Shown here piece by piece: positions 61,864 to 64,000 of a DNA stretch of 64,000 nucleotides. The position numbers were made by a program, and so were the translations under genes. How positions within the stretch are numbered: position 1 is the first letter of the stretch; every line of letters starts with the position of its first letter. Under the pieces are notes generated by a model. That model was given only the letters and a program-made list of their open reading frames with translations, did no database searches and had not been told where the DNA came from. Origin of the DNA: CAWGGS01 sp046704745 (GTDB lineage: Bacteria > Desulfobacterota > Desulfobulbia > Desulfobulbales > Desulfocapsaceae); the NCBI GenBank assembly GCA_046704745.1, contig JBJKRL010000052.1, positions 1 to 64,000 on the forward strand. Direction: 5' to 3'.

Positions 61864-64000
61864 ATGTCGCGGAAAATGGTCACAATTGATGGCAACCAGG
61901 CCTGTACTCATGTCGCCTATGCCACCAGCGAAGTTATAACAATCTATCCCATTACGCCATCATCTCCGATGGCTGCAGAAGCGGACTCCAAGGCTGCCGT
62001 CATGCAAAAGAATATATGGGATTCCGTACCGATCGTAACTCAAATGCAGTCGGAAGCCGGTGTTGCAGGATCTCTGCACGGCTCACTGGCCACCGGCGCC
62101 CTTTGTACAACCTTTACCGCCTCCCAGGGTCTGTTGTTGATGATCCCGAATATGTATAAAATTGCAGGTGAGTTGACCCCGACGGTCTTTCATGTCACAG
62201 CTCGTTCCATCGCCTGTCAGGCCCTTTCCATTTTCGGCGATCATGGTGATATCTATGCTGCACGGCAGACCGGATGGGGTATGTTGTGCGCCAGCAATGT
62301 CCAGGAATGCATGGATATGGCCCTAATTTCCACCCAGGCATCTCTGGCATCACGTGTGCCGTTCGTCCATTTCTTCGACGGATTCAGGACCTCCCATGAG
62401 ATCCAGAAAATTGAGGAGGTAAGTTATGATGTCATGCGGGAGATGATCGACGAAGATCAGGTCATCGCCCACCGGGAAAGGGCCATGACTCCCGACCGTC
62501 CCACAATTCGTGGAACAGCGCAAAATCCTGATGTTTATTTCACTGGTCGTGAGACCGTCAATAAATATTATAATGCAACACCGGCCATCGTTCAGGAAAC
62601 CATGGACAAATTCGCAACCCTCACTGGTCGTCAGTACCATCTGTTCGATTATCACGGTGCACCCGATGCCACGGACGTAGTGGTTATGATGGCCTCCGGC
62701 TGCGAAGTTGTCGGTGCAACCATCGACTATCTAGCCGCCCAGGGCAAAAAAGTGGGCATGGTCATAGTCCGTCTCTATCGTCCATTCGACTGCAAGGCGA
62801 TGGTTAATGCCCTGCCTCCGTCTGTCGAGCGGATTACCGTCCTCGATCGGACCAAAGAGCCGGGCGCTGCCGGCGAGCCTCTCTACCTTGATGTCCGCGC
62901 CGCAATAGGCGAAGCGGTTGAAACAAACAGCGCAGCCTATATGCCCATCGTTCTTTCCGGCCGTTATGGACTCGGCTCCGCCGAATTCACCCCCGCCATG
63001 GCCAAAGCCGTATTTGACAACATGGCCGCACTTGCTCCGAAAAATAAATTCTGCGTCGGCCCCCATGACGATGTCACCTATTCGAGTCTTTCCTACGATT
63101 CGACCTTCAACATTGAAGGTCAGGATGTCTATCGTGCAATGTTCTACGGTCTCGGCTCCGATGGTACAGTAGGCGCCAACAAAAATACCATTAAGATCAT
63201 CGGTACCGAAACCGACAACTCCGCCCAGGGATATTTCGTATATGACTCGAAGAAATCCGGTTCGATTACAACCTCGCATCTTCGTTTCGGCAAAAACCCG
63301 GTTGTCGCACCGTACCTGATCAACAAGGCCAACTTTATAGCCTGCCATAACTTTACCTTCCTGGATCAGTACGATATGCTGTGCAACCTGGAAGAAGGAG
63401 GTACCTTCCTGCTGACCACCAGTTTCGACAAGGATACCATCTGGAACAAACTCCCTTCCAGGGTACAAAGAGATCTGATCAATAAAAAGGCTAAACTCTA
63501 TATCATCGATGCCGTCTCTCTGGGTCTTGCCCTTGGGCTGGGAGCCCGCATCAATATGATAATGCAGACCGCATTCTTCATGATCTCCGGTATTCTGACC
63601 GAGCAGGAAGCCATTGATGCCATCAAAAACGCCATCAAGAAAACCTACGGCAAAAAAGGTGACAAGGTTGTCAAGATGAACTATGACGCCGTTGATGCGG
63701 CCGTCAAAAATATCGTCGAGGTCAAGCTGGGAGGAACAACCGACGGTCATGCAATCCCCCCCACCGTACCTGCTGATGCCCCTGATTTTGTAAAAAATGT
63801 TACAGCCAAAATGATCGAAGGCAAGGGGGAACAGTTGAAGGTCTCCCAGATTCCTGTTGACGGGACCTGGCCCACAGCCACTACCCAGTACGAAAAACGA
63901 AACATTGCGGTCTCCGTCCCAAAATGGTTGCCGGAAAACTGCATCCAGTGTGGGCAATGTTCGCTTGTTTGCCCGCATGCCGCCATCCGGATCAAGGTCG
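61864..64000 (+). CDS. nifJ: pyruvate:ferredoxin (flavodoxin) oxidoreductase, 5' part, cut by window edge
   Basis: 712 codons are present before the window ends. The N-terminus MSRKMVTIDGNQACTHVAYA is typical of the single-chain NifJ type of about 1200 residues. Domain I (pyruvate-binding, with YPITPSSPM), domain II, the gamma domain (GLGSDGTVGANKNTIKIIG) and the first ferredoxin Cys group CIQCGQCSLVCP are visible; the second cluster and TPP-binding domain lie outside. It oxidises pyruvate to acetyl-CoA and CO2 with reduction of ferredoxin. AAGGAG lies nine bases upstream of the ATG. Its acetyl-CoA could feed the ADP-forming ligase at 11.7-14.4 kb. Confidence 0.95.
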   Translation, partial: MSRKMVTIDGNQACTHVAYATSEVITIYPITPSSPMAAEADSKAAVMQKNIWDSVPIVTQMQSEAGVAGSLHGSLATGALCTTFTASQGLLLMIPNMYKIAGELTPTVFHVTARSIACQALSIFGDHGDIYAARQTGWGMLCASNVQECMDMALISTQASLASRVPFVHFFDGFRTSHEIQKIEEVSYDVMREMIDEDQVIAHRERAMTPDRPTIRGTAQNPDVYFTGRETVNKYYNATPAIVQETMDKFATLTGRQYHLFDYHGAPDATDVVVMMASGCEVVGATIDYLAAQGKKVGMVIVRLYRPFDCKAMVNALPPSVERITVLDRTKEPGAAGEPLYLDVRAAIGEAVETNSAAYMPIVLSGRYGLGSAEFTPAMAKAVFDNMAALAPKNKFCVGPHDDVTYSSLSYDSTFNIEGQDVYRAMFYGLGSDGTVGANKNTIKIIGTETDNSAQGYFVYDSKKSGSITTSHLRFGKNPVVAPYLINKANFIACHNFTFLDQYDMLCNLEEGGTFLLTTSFDKDTIWNKLPSRVQRDLINKKAKLYIIDAVSLGLALGLGARINMIMQTAFFMISGILTEQEAIDAIKNAIKKTYGKKGDKVVKMNYDAVDAAVKNIVEVKLGGTTDGHAIPPTVPADAPDFVKNVTAKMIEGKGEQLKVSQIPVDGTWPTATTQYEKRNIAVSVPKWLPENCIQCGQCSLVCPHAAIRIKV

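Noticed and set aside
1..64000. CRISPR arrays, rRNA, integrase or transposase genes
   Set aside because: I looked for regularly spaced repeats and for hallmark motifs and saw none. The repeats found are dispersed and diverged, not arrayed.

Overview
The window looks like the chromosome of an anaerobic Gram-negative bacterium. The best guess is a sulfate-reducing or sulfur-disproportionating Desulfobacterota, close to the Desulfobulbales. Clues are a pyruvate:ferredoxin oxidoreductase cut by the right edge, a TRAP transporter with tricarballylate-type oxidoreductases, many PAS-rich hybrid histidine kinases, HDOD and GGDEF proteins, outer-membrane beta-barrels, and several conserved proteins of the kind seen in that group. 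This assignment is inference; no rRNA or marker gene is present.

Left part (0-26 kb). It opens with a possible HEPN-like protein, a methyltransferase, a hybrid histidine kinase, an OsmC-like protein and a proline-rich beta-barrel protein. A minus-strand operon follows: homocysteine S-methyltransferase-like enzyme, ABC ATPase, permease and binding protein. Behind it lie a broken flavodoxin-like gene, a DUF6920-type membrane protein and a large ADP-forming acyl-CoA synthetase/GNAT fusion. A porin-like protein with a sigma-54 type promoter comes next, then a gamma-carbonic anhydrase, EAL-HDOD and receiver-HDOD group. From 19.7 to 25.8 kb lies the most interesting set: HAD-UbiA prenyltransferase, DprE1-like oxidase and DprE2-like reductase in a tight operon, next to a GT-C-like membrane protein. 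This matches the decaprenylphosphoryl-arabinofuranose route known from mycobacteria and from D-arabinofuranosylated pilins of some Pseudomonas.

Middle part (26-44 kb). YdbH-like, YnbE-like and YdbL-like proteins, a thioesterase and a second AsmA protein form a plus-strand envelope lipid-transport block. Then comes a six-gene minus-strand operon: TRAP binding protein, small and large TRAP permeases, AbrB-type membrane protein, TcuA-like flavoprotein and TcuB-like iron-sulfur protein. This looks like uptake and oxidation of a tricarboxylate or related acid. A Cys-rich membrane protein with a cupin, a class III aminotransferase and an MFS exporter follow, then tRNA-Arg(CCG).

Right part (45-64 kb). 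A 1201-residue periplasmic-binding/PAS hybrid kinase with a dead receiver, HNH nuclease, FolC, UvrD/PcrA-like helicase, a diguanylate cyclase, NagZ, another hybrid kinase, a DUF493 protein, fused PabB-PabC, and the start of NifJ behind a long leader with a candidate promoter and operator.

Non-coding structure. Four diverged copies of a short repeat with related inverted ends lie at about 4.84, 14.53, 26.19 and 41.55 kb. A separate 194-bp near-palindrome lies at 53.13-53.32 kb. I found no CRISPR array, rRNA, transposase, integrase or phage genes.
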